Assembly: GCA_024449915.1 (NCBI GenBank)
Contig: JAMZAV010000366.1
Span: 1 to 64,000 of the forward strand
From: Sweltsa coloradensis
Lineage: Eukaryota > Arthropoda > Insecta > Plecoptera > Chloroperlidae
Length of the DNA stretch: 64,000 nucleotides
Reading direction: 5' to 3'
In this document: piece after piece, positions 34,100-49,000 of the stretch
How the letters are laid out: the number at the start of each line of letters is the position of its first letter
Position numbering within the stretch: position 1 is the stretch's first letter
Program-made: the position numbers and the translations under genes
Notes under the pieces: model-generated
What the model was told of the DNA's origin: nothing
Databases searched by the model: none
What the model saw: only the letters and a program-made list of their open reading frames with translations

Positions 34100-37000
34100 G
34101 TAAGTACACTACTCGACAAGTGGCATCTTTATATTGTTCATCAACAAAGTTGCCCAGTGCTTAGTCCACCTCCCATTTAACGTCTACATGCAAACTTCTC
34201 ATTTTAGTACTTAGCTTAGACGCAGTTGGTAATAATTTAAACATAATAGACAATTCACGGCCAGAATTGAGCACTAAACATTGCTCACGGACCAATAGTC
34301 AGATTGCCAATCTAATAGAGCCATAATAATCAAGCAAACACTGAATTGTAAAAGAATGGTTGTGTTCTATTCAATGTTGTTGTGTAACCTTTGAATGCGT
34401 TTTCATGAGGATAATTACAAAATATGACAGTTTTGACTATATCTGACGCATGTTTGACGTATTTTTTTAGTAAGCAAGTAAAGTTGTTCTTAAAATCAAC
34501 CTCTAAAGGGTATACAAGCATACTTACATCAAATCTTAATAAAGAACTTCCTGCCATTCCTGCCAGTATACTAGTTCCAACGAAAGAAAGCAAATGCTTT
34601 GTAGTGGTGGGGGTAGAATGAATGGGCGGTAAAAAAAATGTTGCCATTGTGTATGAAAGAAATATATTATACCTACACAAGCAAAAATTATCTATGCTAG
34701 ATCACAGAGTTCCTCCGTGTGCTATATCCACGCTGAATAGATTTGACAAAGTTGTTAGGTTGGGAAAACAGTTTCGAGCTTTCTGCATTCTTTCGTTGGA
34801 ACCACTTTAACACATTCTTAAGTCTACCAGTCAGATTTATTTACGAGAGTGTGTTTTTAGATAAATCACATGAACAGTTGTTACGGAAGTGACAACTGTT
34901 CATGTGATTAATGGCTCTACGCATATCAGATGCCAACGAATGTAGATTTGTTATAATATAAAATGCACCTTATAATAAAATTTGTTTTCATTAATTAAGT
35001 CATACATTTCCCATTGCAAAACTAACAGGAAACAAAATTGTCATGTCATGAATTCGCCAAGAAAATCCTATCCAAACAGTAATAACCTGGTTAATTTAAC
35101 CACTTATAACAATTATTATGTTATCGTAACTTTTATTAGTTATATAATTCGCAGCAAAAAGTTGAAATAAATAAATAATGATTTAATTTTCTGAAGTGGA
35201 AAGACAATTTAAAAATTAATATAACAATAATCACCTGCGATACGTATTCGTTCCTGAAAGAAGAAACCATGTGGAAATTAAGCCGCAAAAATCCGAATGA
35301 ATAAAATTTATTATGACTGTAGATACTACACCATTATCATGCAATTAAATACAAATATTCTTATCGGATTGACAATGCCAATATCCAAACATTATTGAAT
35401 TTTAAGGTTTTAAATTTTCATTCCAAGTGGTCATATGCGTGCTCACATGTTCACAGATGAAACTGGCTGCTTGCTGCAAGGTGCGGAGAAGCTTCCGTAT
35501 GTCGTGTTCCTCATGCACCGATGGTTCACAGCGTCCGTCGAACTGTCTGAACAGCTGATATCACTTCACCTCCACGCAGATCAAGAGGCACCGTGCTACA
35601 CAGAAACATGCTCTCACAGCATGGACGACATCTGTGCAGTGAAGCTGTTTCGCCTAAGAGTCTGTCATTCTATCAGGTAGAGTTCAAGAAAGTGTATAAA
35701 TTAGCGTCTGTGTGTACGACATTTGACAAGCTTGGACAAAGGGTTCATTTAGTCATAGCATGTAAGCCAACTGTGCAGTTTCTTTGCTGCACTTGTTTAG
35801 CTGTTTATACGCCATCAGGTATACGGTGTGTACAAGAAGGGTATATTTTGTAGACCGTTCACTTGACAGAGTTGCTACAGGGGACTATACGTACAACAAT
35901 AACAAAACAACCTACATCAAAATACATAATATGTGCAATAAAAAACTGAACTGAAATACACCTTGTAGATCGTGCATTTGATAGAGCAGACACAATTCTT
36001 TCGGTTTCCATCTTAGTGGCTGTGGGTGAGTTGGTAAATGTATAATAGCAATGATCATGGTTATTTCAGATACTGGATCATGAACTTTCCTATGCAGTTC
36101 GACCTGGAAAATGGTCTATCAGCATCTTTGAAAGAGTTCCAAGCGACGCTGGGATCCCCATTGGCCGAGTTGGTCGACCTATCGCAAGTGCCATCGTACG
36201 ACTGGATGCGCCATGTGTCGGTGCGCAACACTGTCCCACAGACTCCTCAAGTGACGCGCAAGGTGTCTCTAGTGCTCAACAACTTGGAACCGGTTCAGCT
36301 GGCCGAGCACATTACATCCCTTGAGCACAAGATTATCAGGAGGATCAGTGTAAGTCCATCAGGGGCGTAGCGTGGTGCAAGGGGAGCAGTTGCCAGTGGT
36401 TAAAGTGAATTTGGAATAGTAACAGTATGCACTTACTGAAGAAAGTATTGAAGCGGAAGTGCCGGGGGGTCTGGGGGGCGCTGCCCCCCATTTTTGCCCC
36501 GCAGGGATTTTTTTTAGGGTGTGTTGACAGAAACACTTATAAATCACTTGAAAACGGGTCTACGTTTATTTTTGTTTGCCAATATTGAGGTAGTATTTGG
36601 GATCGTAGGCCTATATTTTAATAATTTTATATTATTCAACATAATTCGACAATGTGCATAAAATCTATCATAAATTAGTCCCGGTATGGCATACCGTCGG
36701 TAATTTTAGTAACAGTATGCATACCGGCTCATACCGCCCCACTTTAACCACTGGCAGTTGCACCTGGGCCCTCAAGGTTCCCACGGCAAGAGGGGCCCAA
36801 GGGGGCAAGGCAGTGGCGGATACAGAAGGCTCGGTGGGGCGATCGCCTCCCCGCATTTTTATTTTACGTCTAGATAACAATTACAGGATTAATAATACAT
36901 ATGCTGCTTTAGACTACTTACGTCGATGCGCCGTCTCAAGCCATGAGAACCAACGATATAAGAGCATAAACGTAAGTTGACAGATGTATTTATTTTATTA

Positions 37001-40000
37001 ATTTATTATTTGTGAGAATGTGCGAAAGGGCATAGCACAAATCACATTAGTGTGTCGAGCAACCCAACTAACATTATATATGATGTTGGTGGGTTTGTTG
37101 CTTGTCTATGCATACAAAATGGTGGAGGTGCCGGGTCTTAAATTTTCAAACTTTCTATGGGGACAGCCACACCTCTCTCTCTCTCTCTTCCTCTCTTCAT
37201 TGTAAAAACATTCTGTATCACCGTTGCTGAATATCAATGCCAACAAAAAATAACTGCGTGTCAATCGTACGTCGAGTTTGATCTCTCATCTCAACGTTAT
37301 CTCGACGAAGTCATTTATACCAGCCCGACTGCTAGTTCCTTCTGGTGCATTACATCTGCTTATGTTGTATGTCCTAGTACTGGAAATATCAAGGATTCAG
37401 TCGGCGTAACTAATCGAGCATGTTTCCACAGCTATAAGCATTGTTTATAAAACACCATGACTTGTTAACAGGAGAAGTAAGTATTGTATAAACGAAGCAC
37501 CAATCCAATTTTGAATTCCGATGAAAAACGGCTGTACAATAAACAAGTAAACCTATAACAAACTAAAACATCACCGGACATCCAAATGCACCTATATATA
37601 AAACAGGCGGCAGAGACTTGAAAATCAGAGCATATTATGTTTGGTTGGCATTTATCTTGACATTGGAGGAAAGAGGTACAGAGTACCATGGATTTGATAG
37701 TTGTAGATCCATGTATAGAGACATAGACAAGTCAGCAGTATGAAATCATTGAAATCATATCCAAAGATGGAGTGTTAATTGATAGGCACTACACCTGCCA
37801 TTCAAATAATATGTGTGCGGTGGTCAATTATAGCTTAAAGGTCGACGATTTTTTCTATGTGCTTTGAAATATTATGTTGTTGGCCTTGAGTCATCAGTCA
37901 TCAGCTTCCGTCGTTCTATGGTGCCCATATGTTTTTTTTGTTTATTTGGATTAAGGAAGCATCAACCGTTAGGTCATAATGCACCACTCTACCCTACGGG
38001 TAGGGGAGGGCGGGAGGGGCCCATGCTGGTCAGAAACAGCCACGGGAAAGGGGAGGAAAGGGGGTTCTCACGTCGCGGTCGTCTTTGTCTTCGTCATCGT
38101 TCGTGGTGTCATTGTCATCATCGTCGTCGAGGGGTCGTCAAGGGAAGGGGGCAAGATCCCAGACGACGATTGCCAGAGCTCGCCTCTATTTTCAAGGAGT
38201 AAAATACTACCCTTCATACTAGCTGATGTTTGCGAGGTGGGCTTTTTCTCTTGAATCGCCTTTTACGATTAGCAGAGCCATGCTCTGGGCCAATTCTACC
38301 CCGGGCCCAGACGGTGTTGATAGTAGCAGTTCATACTTTGGTTTAATGATTATCTAAGTGAACTTCAATATGGAGAAGACGGTTTCTATAGGCCTAAGAT
38401 GTGAGCCCATTGATTTATTATACTATTAGAATACAATATCTGAATGAACCTACAATAATTCCTCTGGTCGTCTAGTTTCAGGACTACAGGAACTACGCTT
38501 ACTCCGGCTCTTTGCGCGACACTCCCAGACTGGAACATTCGGTCGCGGTCTTCAATGGTCTCACGCAGTGGATACAGTGCATGGTCCTAAGCCGCACCAC
38601 TCCGCAACAGCGAGCAGACGTCATCGCAAAGTTCATCAACATCGCCAAGGTAAGCACAATTCGTTTGACTGCATGTTTTGTATAAATCTTATATTCTTCA
38701 TGGTAAGTTTAAATATAAATTAGATCTTGTAGGCTACTTGTTTTTAATAGATTTATTGTGACACTATTTTAATACTAATATAATTATTCGTCATGTGCGA
38801 TAACACTGTCCCGCTTAGTAATAACTGAGATAAGCGCACAGTGCTCGGCCCAGTTTCACGGAATTCAAATGTGCGTGCCCAAAAACTAGTCGGGAAAAGT
38901 GGTGGAATTCAACAATATCATGGTTTATGTTTGTATATTATATTATGTGTTACAGTGTAAAGATAGAAGACACATTAAAAAGTAGTACTATCCGATACAA
39001 AAACTCTATTTTGTTTGTGACCTGGTGTGAATTTTGATAGTTTTCTAGATTAATAGCAACTAATTGGCTTTGAATAGTATGACATAAACATGTAATAGTC
39101 TACATATGGATATGAAACAGTTATAACATAAATTATTCAGTACCGGTAGTATAGTCGGTAGAAGAATGCACCTACGTCCAGTTCTGTAAGTTGTGGGCAT
39201 GTTCAATCCTGTCAACTCAATCACTATAGCTGTGGTAGGTATAATCGTTATTCAAATAAGCCTTAAAACTACTTTTATACATGGTATCTTGGAGTAGTGT
39301 CTTGAATCTGAAAATCGTAGATACTACAAAACAAAATACCTATATACCAGTAAAGGTACCTCTTTATTTTGAAATGTATAGGGATAGGTATTTGATACCA
39401 TACATACACAAAATGTATTTAGAATTTATAGATACAAATACTCAGATACAATTGTCAACAATGGTAGCCTAATAATTACTTTGATATGTTTTGATAGAAA
39501 CTCCTGGAGATGCAGAACTTCAACTCACTGATGGGAGTAGTTGGTAGCGTAACGCACAGCGTATTGGCACGACTGTCGAAAACAATGGCATGTCTACCAA
39601 CCTGTAGCAAGAAATTGTTGGCAGAACTGACTGACCTCTTGTCATCAACAAACAACTTTCAAAACTACCGTAAGGCTCTAGCAGACTGCACTGGATTCAA
39701 GATACCAATACTGTGAGTTTGTGTGTGCGTGACAGCTTATCAGGTCATTGGTAAACAAGGTGTTAAGACTAACAGATTGATGTTTTTAGTTAGTAGAATG
39801 AGGAAAAGTAAGATGAACGCATACATTTAATGGTAATATTAAATATTTGCCTCGGTTTAAACGTCAATAAAATTATGATAACGCATGCAGAACAACTGAG
39901 CGAGTCATAGTGCTTCACACTTGTGATACCTAGGCCATATGCTTTGGGAGAGCTCATGGACATGGTGCGGGACATTGATTCAAATGGAGGTCTTTACACG

Positions 40001-43000
40001 TGCGCAGTATTGCGCCGTGTGTGAAGGGGCACTTGTAAGTTAATGTGATAGAAATTTTCAAAAATGTATCCTACTTACTGAAAACTGAAGTTGTGTGTTA
40101 ATTATTGATTGGCTAACAGAGGCCAAAACGTCAGTTGTAACTCTTAAAGGGGCTATTAAGTCAAAAAATTATTTTTTACCACATGATCTATAGCACAATA
40201 CTACACTAAAATGACAGTTTAAAAAATTATATCTTGTAACTGTGATTTAACACGAATTTTTAAAAATTATTTTGATCCAGAATTTTGCAAAAATTGGTGT
40301 TTTGGGAAATTTCTTAAATCGGCTTTAACCTGCTTCTTTTTTGGTCCACATAGATACTAGAGCATAGTACCAATCTAAAATGCTCATTTTTTACATCGTG
40401 TCTTTAAACTGTGCACAAAATATACCCTCAAACACGCAAAAATATGCATTCCAAAATCACACCCCATCTTGGTAATCAGCATATTTTGACCAAACTACTT
40501 GCCCAAATTACAAAACAAAACAAAGAGAATTTACAGAAAAGGCTGTAGAGTATGTCAATAATGGCCAATATTTTTTTGATCAAAATCCTCCAAGGTCACT
40601 GGGCATAAAGATCGTCCCCATGTTATTTCTTATGGGAGATTTTTGCCGATGGGACCTAGCTCAAAATATGTCATGTTTGACAATTTTTTGGGAGGTCATG
40701 GTGGCCCCAATAATTTTTCTGTTAATTGCTAAATTCATTACTAGTTAACCTGAATGAAATATATTTTTTGAGTTTAGCGGTTAAATACCCCTTTAAAGGT
40801 GTATATTTCGTAAATCATATTTTTTGGGGTAACATGGAATATTTTCATCATTTCGAATGCAACTGCAACTGCATCTCGAAGGCAGTATTAAATTTGAATA
40901 GATGCTCAGCTCATGTAGGCCTAAACGTCCAATTGAAACCACTTTGTTCCAGGGGAATTCACCTGAAGGATTTGATCTCCCTTCAAGCGGCCATGAGTGA
41001 CACTGTCAACGACAGTATGATTAACGTACGCAAGATGGCGCAGCTGTCTGTGATCTTCCACGAACTAGAGGAACTCCAGATGTCGGCTCCGCCAGCTGAG
41101 CCCAACATGGACATAGTGAACACGCTCAGGGTAGGTTGGTACATATTTCAAGAATCATTGAAGACAGCGGGAATGAGTAAAAACTTGTGAGTACAAACTG
41201 GCTGTTTTTGTGCCCATGCTTCTACCCTGCACCAACCGTAATGAGACACCGTTGACCGTTGAAAAAATAAGTAACTTATTTCCTGTTTAAGGTGTTAAAT
41301 ATACATGGTAGTTTTTGCAATAGTAAATATGTTCACAAATTTTGTTGTTTGGATACCATAGTGAATAGTTGTTACAAATATTCTTGAATAACCATAGAAA
41401 AAGAAATGATATATAATATCCTATAATTTGATTTAAATGTGTGCACTATTAATATTGCGTTTTAGAAAAGACAAATTATTGTATAGGTGCGTGACACTAC
41501 ATAACATATATAGGCCTTTACTGATACAGGTTACACGCAATTATTTGTACCATTTGAACCATGCGTGTGGCAATTGTCACTTCTTGTTGACACTCTCCAA
41601 AAAATACAGTATACTAATAAATATCCGCTGTAGCCTAACCACACTTTATTGTTACTATTAGATTTGTGTTATATTTGGCAAACAATAATGAGAACAAATT
41701 AAAAATTACTTTATTTTTGTGTTTTCTAAGATAACGAACAAACTTAAATTGTAGGGCAGGTTTTGAAATGAGAATATTGCAGATCTATATTACTTTTATT
41801 CAAATAGCGAGTTTCAAATAATTTTGACTTGAGTACAAGGATAGAAGTATAACAAAAACCGTACGAGAAAAACTTGTTTTTAAAATAATAAAATTTTTAA
41901 ATTTAAAAAAATTAAAAAATTATTCATTTTAATGAATTGATTAAAATTGGAAATACTCTCCGAGTCAACCATATGATGTATCATATGCTCATAGCACCAG
42001 ATGCAGTTTCGTGACATGCATATTTTTTAAAGAGCACAAACAGTATGGAAATTTAGTAATGTCTAGTGAATGGTTCTTGGTAAAATTCTCGTAACTATCT
42101 TCACACCGATCAAGTTATAAAATTGTCATCGGATACGGAAGAAGTTGCGGCCGTCCCGTGACAGGTTTTGCTTGGAGAAACAAATTATGTGATTTGGTGG
42201 AGGTGCCGGGTCGAAGCGTTGCCACGATTCGTAAGATATTAGCGATGTTATTGTGGTTATTACCTTGTCAAGTTGACAGCACAATCGTCCGCGTACTTGA
42301 CTATTACTGTTCCATTACATATTGTTCACCAGATTATAAGAACAGGTATAAATGATATAAATAAGTGGTTTTTTTTTGGACATTACAATGTTGTAAAAGA
42401 GCAGTGCAACAGTGTAATAATAAAAAAAAAACACTTAAAAATAATTAAATTACACGGACGAGGTTCATATTTCGAGACACAAATGTACCGCAAGACAAGA
42501 ACACAGAAGCGATAACACAATTGGTGATTCATTCGTGTATCTTTAGCATAACGCATAGAGACTGAAACCCGGCACCTCCACCAAAACACTATATTTAACT
42601 GTGAGTTATTGTGTGCCCTCAACAATCTACCCGGTGCTGAAAATGTTTGAATGGACAACACAGATGTGTGAAGTGTGTGTGTGTGATCACATGTGATCCC
42701 TAGAAATGGTTTAATTTGTTCTAGCTCTCTTTGGACCTTGCTTACACTGAGGACGAAATCTACGAACTCTCGCTGGCTCGAGAACCTCGTAATTCCTCGT
42801 CGGTAAGTTCGACATGATACTTGTCTAGTGGAGACGAAGAGCATGACGTCACGATACTAAACTAACCGTGTTGTATCTGTCACAGCCTCAGTGCTCGCCG
42901 AGTGTGACAAGTGTGGTGTTCGCGGAGTGGACGGGCGGGCCCTCCCCTCCCCCTCACCCCCACACCATTGAGAAGCACGTGACCACCATGGTGGACGCCG

Positions 43001-46000
43001 TCTTCAGCAACTACGACACCGACGGGGACGGGTACATCTCGCACGAAGAGTTCGAGGCCGTTGCGACCAACTTTCCATTCATCGCCTCCTTCTGTGTCCT
43101 CGACGCCGATCAGTGAGTAAATGAACCCTCGCGGGGAAGCACGCAAAGAAGCGGCAGAAAGATTCCCTGATAGTTTTACAAGAATTAGAGATCCGGTTGA
43201 GGGTGAAAGAACGGCGAGTATTTTATTATAGTAGTGCCAAAATTGTTAACTTTACTTTAAAAATATATTGTTATATATAAATAATAAATATATTATATGC
43301 TTTTTGGTCATGGAAGAGTAGACAATTCTTGAGGAATTTTTTTTTTGTATATTTGGATTAAGGACGCGTTAACCGTTAGGTCATAATGCACCACTCTAGC
43401 CTAAGGGATATGGGAAGGAAGGGCCCATGCTGGTCAGAACCAGCCTGGGTAAGGGGAGGATGGGGGGTTTCTCACGTCGCGGTCGTCATCGTCTTTGTCA
43501 TCGTTCGTTGTGTCATTGTCATCGTCGTCGGAGAGGTCTTCAAGGGAAGGGGGAGGTGTCCCCGACGACGATCGCCAGAGCTCGCCTCTAGTTTCGGGGA
43601 GTACTATACTCCTCTCTTACTAGCTGATGGTTGCGAGGTGGACTTTTTCTCTTGAATCGCCTTTTACGATTAGCAGAGCCATGCTCTGGGCCAATTCTAC
43701 CCCGGGCCCAGACGGGGGTCTCGAGGAAATGGTTGTTTTATAAGAATAAACAAATAATATATACCGTGGCATGTTTTTTGGCCGACGAACCTCTACAAAA
43801 CCACGAGGAATTTGTTTAAAATACTCAAATACCAACTAAAAAATGTACATTTATTATAACACGCAAGATTACAAACATGGAACAACTTACATCTCCAACA
43901 TGTAATGATACTATTGGTGTTAACTAATTTGGTCACCAATTACTCTGATGCAGTTAAACCGTTTAAGTGTTGTATAGGAACCACCTAGACCTGCCCGTGC
44001 GATTCTGTAAAATAGTCGCTATGATAGCGATAGCGATCACGGTTGATATGAAAAAATCAATGTTTAAATTATCGTTATCGGACCTGATTCTGTAAAATAG
44101 TCGCTACGGGCCCCCATTTATCGTATCTTGATAGCATAGCATAGCGGACTCCTTTTTCATTCTCGTTATCATAGCGATCGCTATCATTTTACAGAATCAG
44201 TCGACCACGCAAAATTGTCGCTAAAGTGCCAGATAACGATCGTTATCTTCCATAACGATTTTACAGAATCAGACCGCTGGTTTGTATTACATGCATTTTA
44301 CGCAGGTTGGTTGAAAACACGGGTAATTTTTGTGATGTAAACGCACTGAGTTGCAACGCTGGTTAGAATTTCAACTCGCGTTTGTTACGCTCGTTCATGT
44401 AAACGACAAGTCCGAACACCTTTTTGAAGAAGTGTGTCCAGCAACGCTGTGTGAGTAACCCTCGTTCAACTCAAGTTGATTAAGCGAGCGAAGCGAGCGT
44501 TTCCATTTGACTCTGCCGGAAAAATTAGTCCTGTTTTTTTTTTTTTTTTTTTTTTTTTTTGTATGTCTCGCGATAACGTACTCGAACGGAGGCTCGGATC
44601 GAGTTGAAATTTTGACCATCCGCAAGCTTCGTTCTCGATTGAATGCCATTAGTTTTGTGGCAAAATCGTTCAAAAAGTTAAAAAGTTACATTAAAGTTAA
44701 TCGAAAGTTTTTTTTTCAAACTAAACGGCGACAAAATCTAAGATCGCCAAATCATTTAGAATGTCCGTCCGGTCTCGAATATGTTAATTTAATTTTGATC
44801 CGATAAGTAGTGTAGATGGAAATTACATTAAAACAAAAGTAACGTTGCCATGGCAACGAAAAGACGCCGAAGTTTCTAATGCACTGCCACCTCGAAGTAA
44901 TCAAAATACTTTCGAGGAAGCAGTCTATTCTTTGTCACCAAAGAGTTTAAAATAGTTTTCCCAAGGAGTCAAGGTCCTCTAGATGGCGGTGGATTTTATC
45001 CACAAAGTAAAGTTTTACACAGGGGTTTACCCAAATACCTTGGCAATAATAAATAATATTGGTAACATGGCCCTGTGGACAGCAAACGTAACAAATTTTA
45101 AAATTTAAAAAAATGTGCAATGTGGGTCTAGCTATAGCACGTGCTCGCTTATCAAACGCGTCCAACTGAGCGTTTCCTAGTTTAACTCATGCAACTATAG
45201 GTATTAAACAGTTTGACTATACCAGAGTAACCGATGTGTGGGAGAAGTTCAGGGCAGTTAGATTCGAGTACTGAGTTGAAGCAGCTTTTTGTAGTTGAAC
45301 TGTGATATGTGCAGTATGAAATGTTAAGTCTGTTCATATGAATAACATCTTAACCTTTATAGTACAAAAGACCGGGACCCAAAATTTTGCTTTCTAAGTC
45401 AACAATTTGAAATTTGTGATTTTTAAATGAACTTTAGAATTTTTTAATATTTTTTCCCTTGATCTTTTAGGAAAAATATGCAGATTTTGGATTCCAAAAT
45501 TGACATCAAATTTGGAGGAAAATCAAAATTTCAGATTATGTTTAAAAATTGTTTTTTTTGCAATTTTTCATTTTTTTCCTTTTTTTACATGTTGAAATTG
45601 AATCTTCTTTAGGCAAACAAAATAACCGGGACATCCCGGAAATTTTTGTGTTTTCGTACACAATTTGATTTTTAAACCGTTACAAAATCGTTCTAATCAT
45701 TAGAATTTAGTGGGGGAAAATTCTACCAATTCCAAACAAAAAAACAGCTTTTTATTTTTTACCAGGGTTAAAAGTATGAAAAACCGGCAGATATAACTGT
45801 GTAGCTTTTGAAAAGTGGTGGGAAATATGTATCCCACTGTCCTAGGGTTAATTTATATTTTAACGTCACATGCTGTTCCACTGGAAGCACATGATACACC
45901 TTTTGTTTCTGTATCGCTAAGGTGCGCGAGGTGCATAAACCCAATGGTATATACCATATTTCTGAGTAGGGTGGAAATATAAGTAATTTTCACTTCAACA

Positions 46001-49000
46001 GGGCTACATGAAACATGCTGCTCTGTTGTGATAGATGAATGTTTGTGTTTGTGCAGTGACGGCATGATCAGCCAAGAGGAAATGAAGAAGTATTTCATCC
46101 ACGCCAACTGTCACGCGCTCAAGAGCAGATTTAATCACGAGTTTCACGAGACGACGTATTTCAAGCCTACATTCTGCGCTCACTGCGCTGGTCTGGTACG
46201 TATGTTCACACCCAAGCGTACGTGCCACGTGTTGGAGCACGTTTCAGCGGGAACGTCAGCCGTAGACTAGCTACAGGTCTTTGTAGTTAGCACACATGCA
46301 CACCATTTACATTTCGCATATGCCACATTTTTATCATACGTATAACATAAGGTTATGTATCATAAGAAATTGGGATATACAATATACCTATTTAACTTTT
46401 TGAAGATGTATCCATATAAACTTGTTTGTGCTATAAAATCTTAGATTATTTTGAACTTGAAACGAAACAGTATTACTTTTATTTGAAAAAAATATAATTA
46501 ATAATACACTTTAGCTGCCAAATTAGGCAGAAAGTTTGTATTGGTCTCCTTTGTGGAGAGTACAAAGAATAAGCCACTACACATGCGCTGTGTACTTAGT
46601 TCTCATAAACTTACCTATAACAAATACATAATTTACGACGGAATTATCAATAATGAACAATAACAACATAAGTAAACCACATAACATACTACAGGCAATA
46701 CACTATGCCGCCTCATTGCAAAACATTGAATCCATACTTAAGCCTCATTACAACAGCTAAAGTGTTCGTTTTGTGTTTAGCTGTGGGGCATAATCCGACA
46801 AGGCTACAAATGTCGCGACTGCTGCATTAATGCACATAAACACTGCAAGGATCTCGTAGTGATGGAATGTCGTCTTAGAAACAACACCACAGGTAAGTGT
46901 GTGGGTTTAACCGAGCCGACAAAAAGTAACTATAGTGGCCAAGTATTAGTGACTCAATTCAAAGGTTGATTGTGAGTTGAATGAAATTAAAACACTGAGA
47001 TCATTGGCGGACGAGTCGTTTGCGAACAGCTCATGCATACATACATACATACATACATACATACATACATACATACATACATACATACATACATACATAC
47101 ATACATACATACATACATACATACATACATACATACATACATAGATATACTTCCCATTAATCAACACTATTTATCAGAATCTGCTCAGAATTTACATATG
47201 ATATTACTTTTCAAGGGTCTCTTTATCTTTTTAATAATAGCTTAACTAGGAAAACGCTCAGTTGGACGCGTTGTTGAGCGAGCACCGGTACGTGCAACAC
47301 GACCCGAGTACGACATTCCCATAATGTTACATACCAATAAGTCTTTAAGGTCTTGACCGATTTAGCTGAAAATTTGTAAAATAGGAGAGAATGGATAAAA
47401 TCCACCGCCATCTAGAGGACCTTGACATCATTTCTTTGGGAAAACTATTTTACTCTTGATTTCTTCTAGGTGGCAGTACATAGTGACCAGAATTCTTGTG
47501 CGACTTTTCGTTGCCATGGTAACGTTACTTTTGTTAAAATGTAATTTCTATCTACACTACTTATCGGATCAAAATAAAATTAACATAATCGTGACCGGAC
47601 GGACATTCTAAATGATTTGGCTACCTCAGATTTTGTCGCCGTTTAGTTTTAAAAAAAAACTTTAGGTTAACTTTAATGTAACTTTATAACTTTTTGAACG
47701 ATTTTGCCACAAAACTAATGGCATTCAATCGGGAACGAAACTTGCGGATGGTCAAAATTTCAACTCGATCCGAGCCTCCGTTTGACCGCTATCATGAACC
47801 AAAAAAGCTGTGCGACTTTCCGTTGCCATGGTAACGGGACTTTGTTATAATGTAATTTCCATCTACACTACTTATCGGATCAAAATAAAAATAACATATT
47901 CTTGATCGGACGGACATTCTAAATGATTTGGCCACCTCAGATTTTGTCGCCGTTTAGTTTGAAAAAAAACTTTCGATTAACTTTAATGTAACTTTTTAAC
48001 TCTTTTAACGATTTTGCCACAAAACTATACAGCAACCCGCCTAGCTGGTATGTACATGTGTCCAAAATTTCAGGTCGATCAGAGAAACGGTGCGACCTGT
48101 ATCGAAGCAGTAAACAGAAAAAAAAAAAAAAAAAAACGACATTCGAGCCATAAGAGTCAAGTGGAGACGCTCGCTCCGCTCGCTCAAAAATACGTGTAAC
48201 CGAATTAATTTTCGTGTTAATTATGATTGTAATAGAATATGTCCTATCTTCTACCCTTGTAAGCACGCAAATAACCACCCTTTCATACACCTTATGTGTA
48301 GAAGTATATTCAACATAAATAACACATAGGTCATAATTATTTAAATTATAATTACAATATCAAGGGAAGCTTTGAAATGTAAGAATGAATTACATTAATG
48401 TTTTATTTTAGTTTTAAAGTTACTGTGTTACCGGTATTTTGTGTTATTTATTATTAATGTTTATGTTAATGTTTAACTATGAAATTCTATAACAGATCAA
48501 GGGATATGGTTGAATGATAATGAGAAATTCAACAAATGAAACGGCTCCTACTTTGTGATCGGTCTAGGCGAATCCAGCAGTCATGCTGTATCATCGAGGC
48601 GGAAGTTCAGGCGCAAGAAGAAGTCAACTAGTGTCTCCGAGTCCGAGTCGTCGGCTTCAAGTGCCAAGTGCTCGACAGCCTCATCGCTGAGCATTGGGGA
48701 CTACGACGCGTGGGGACACTCGACTGACTTCTTGCTAGAGTGAGTTTGGTCAATTTCACAACCACTAAAAATACACGCTGTTTGTTCGCCCTCAACTGGA
48801 AAAACAGCTACTTTAATTCTAGTTAAGTTCTCAGAGAACCTTTCTTATTTTGAATTCTTCGAGTAGGTACTGCCACATCTCTGCGCGATAAAGAAATTAC
48901 TCTTATGGAGATCACATTTTTATAGTTTTATAAAATAATGATTTTGCTGTGTTTCTTTGCTCTCTACTCTAAAAAAAGACGCCTCCGATTGTAATCGCTA

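Noticed and set aside
42383..42844. 153-codon minus-strand ORF
   Set aside because: It lies opposite RasGRP exon 7 and the 19-bp inverted-repeat element; the exon on the + strand is clearly real.
46946..47245. His-Thr-Tyr-Ile and Cys-Met-Tyr-Val repeat ORFs
   Set aside because: Both are readings of the CATA microsatellite in an intron.
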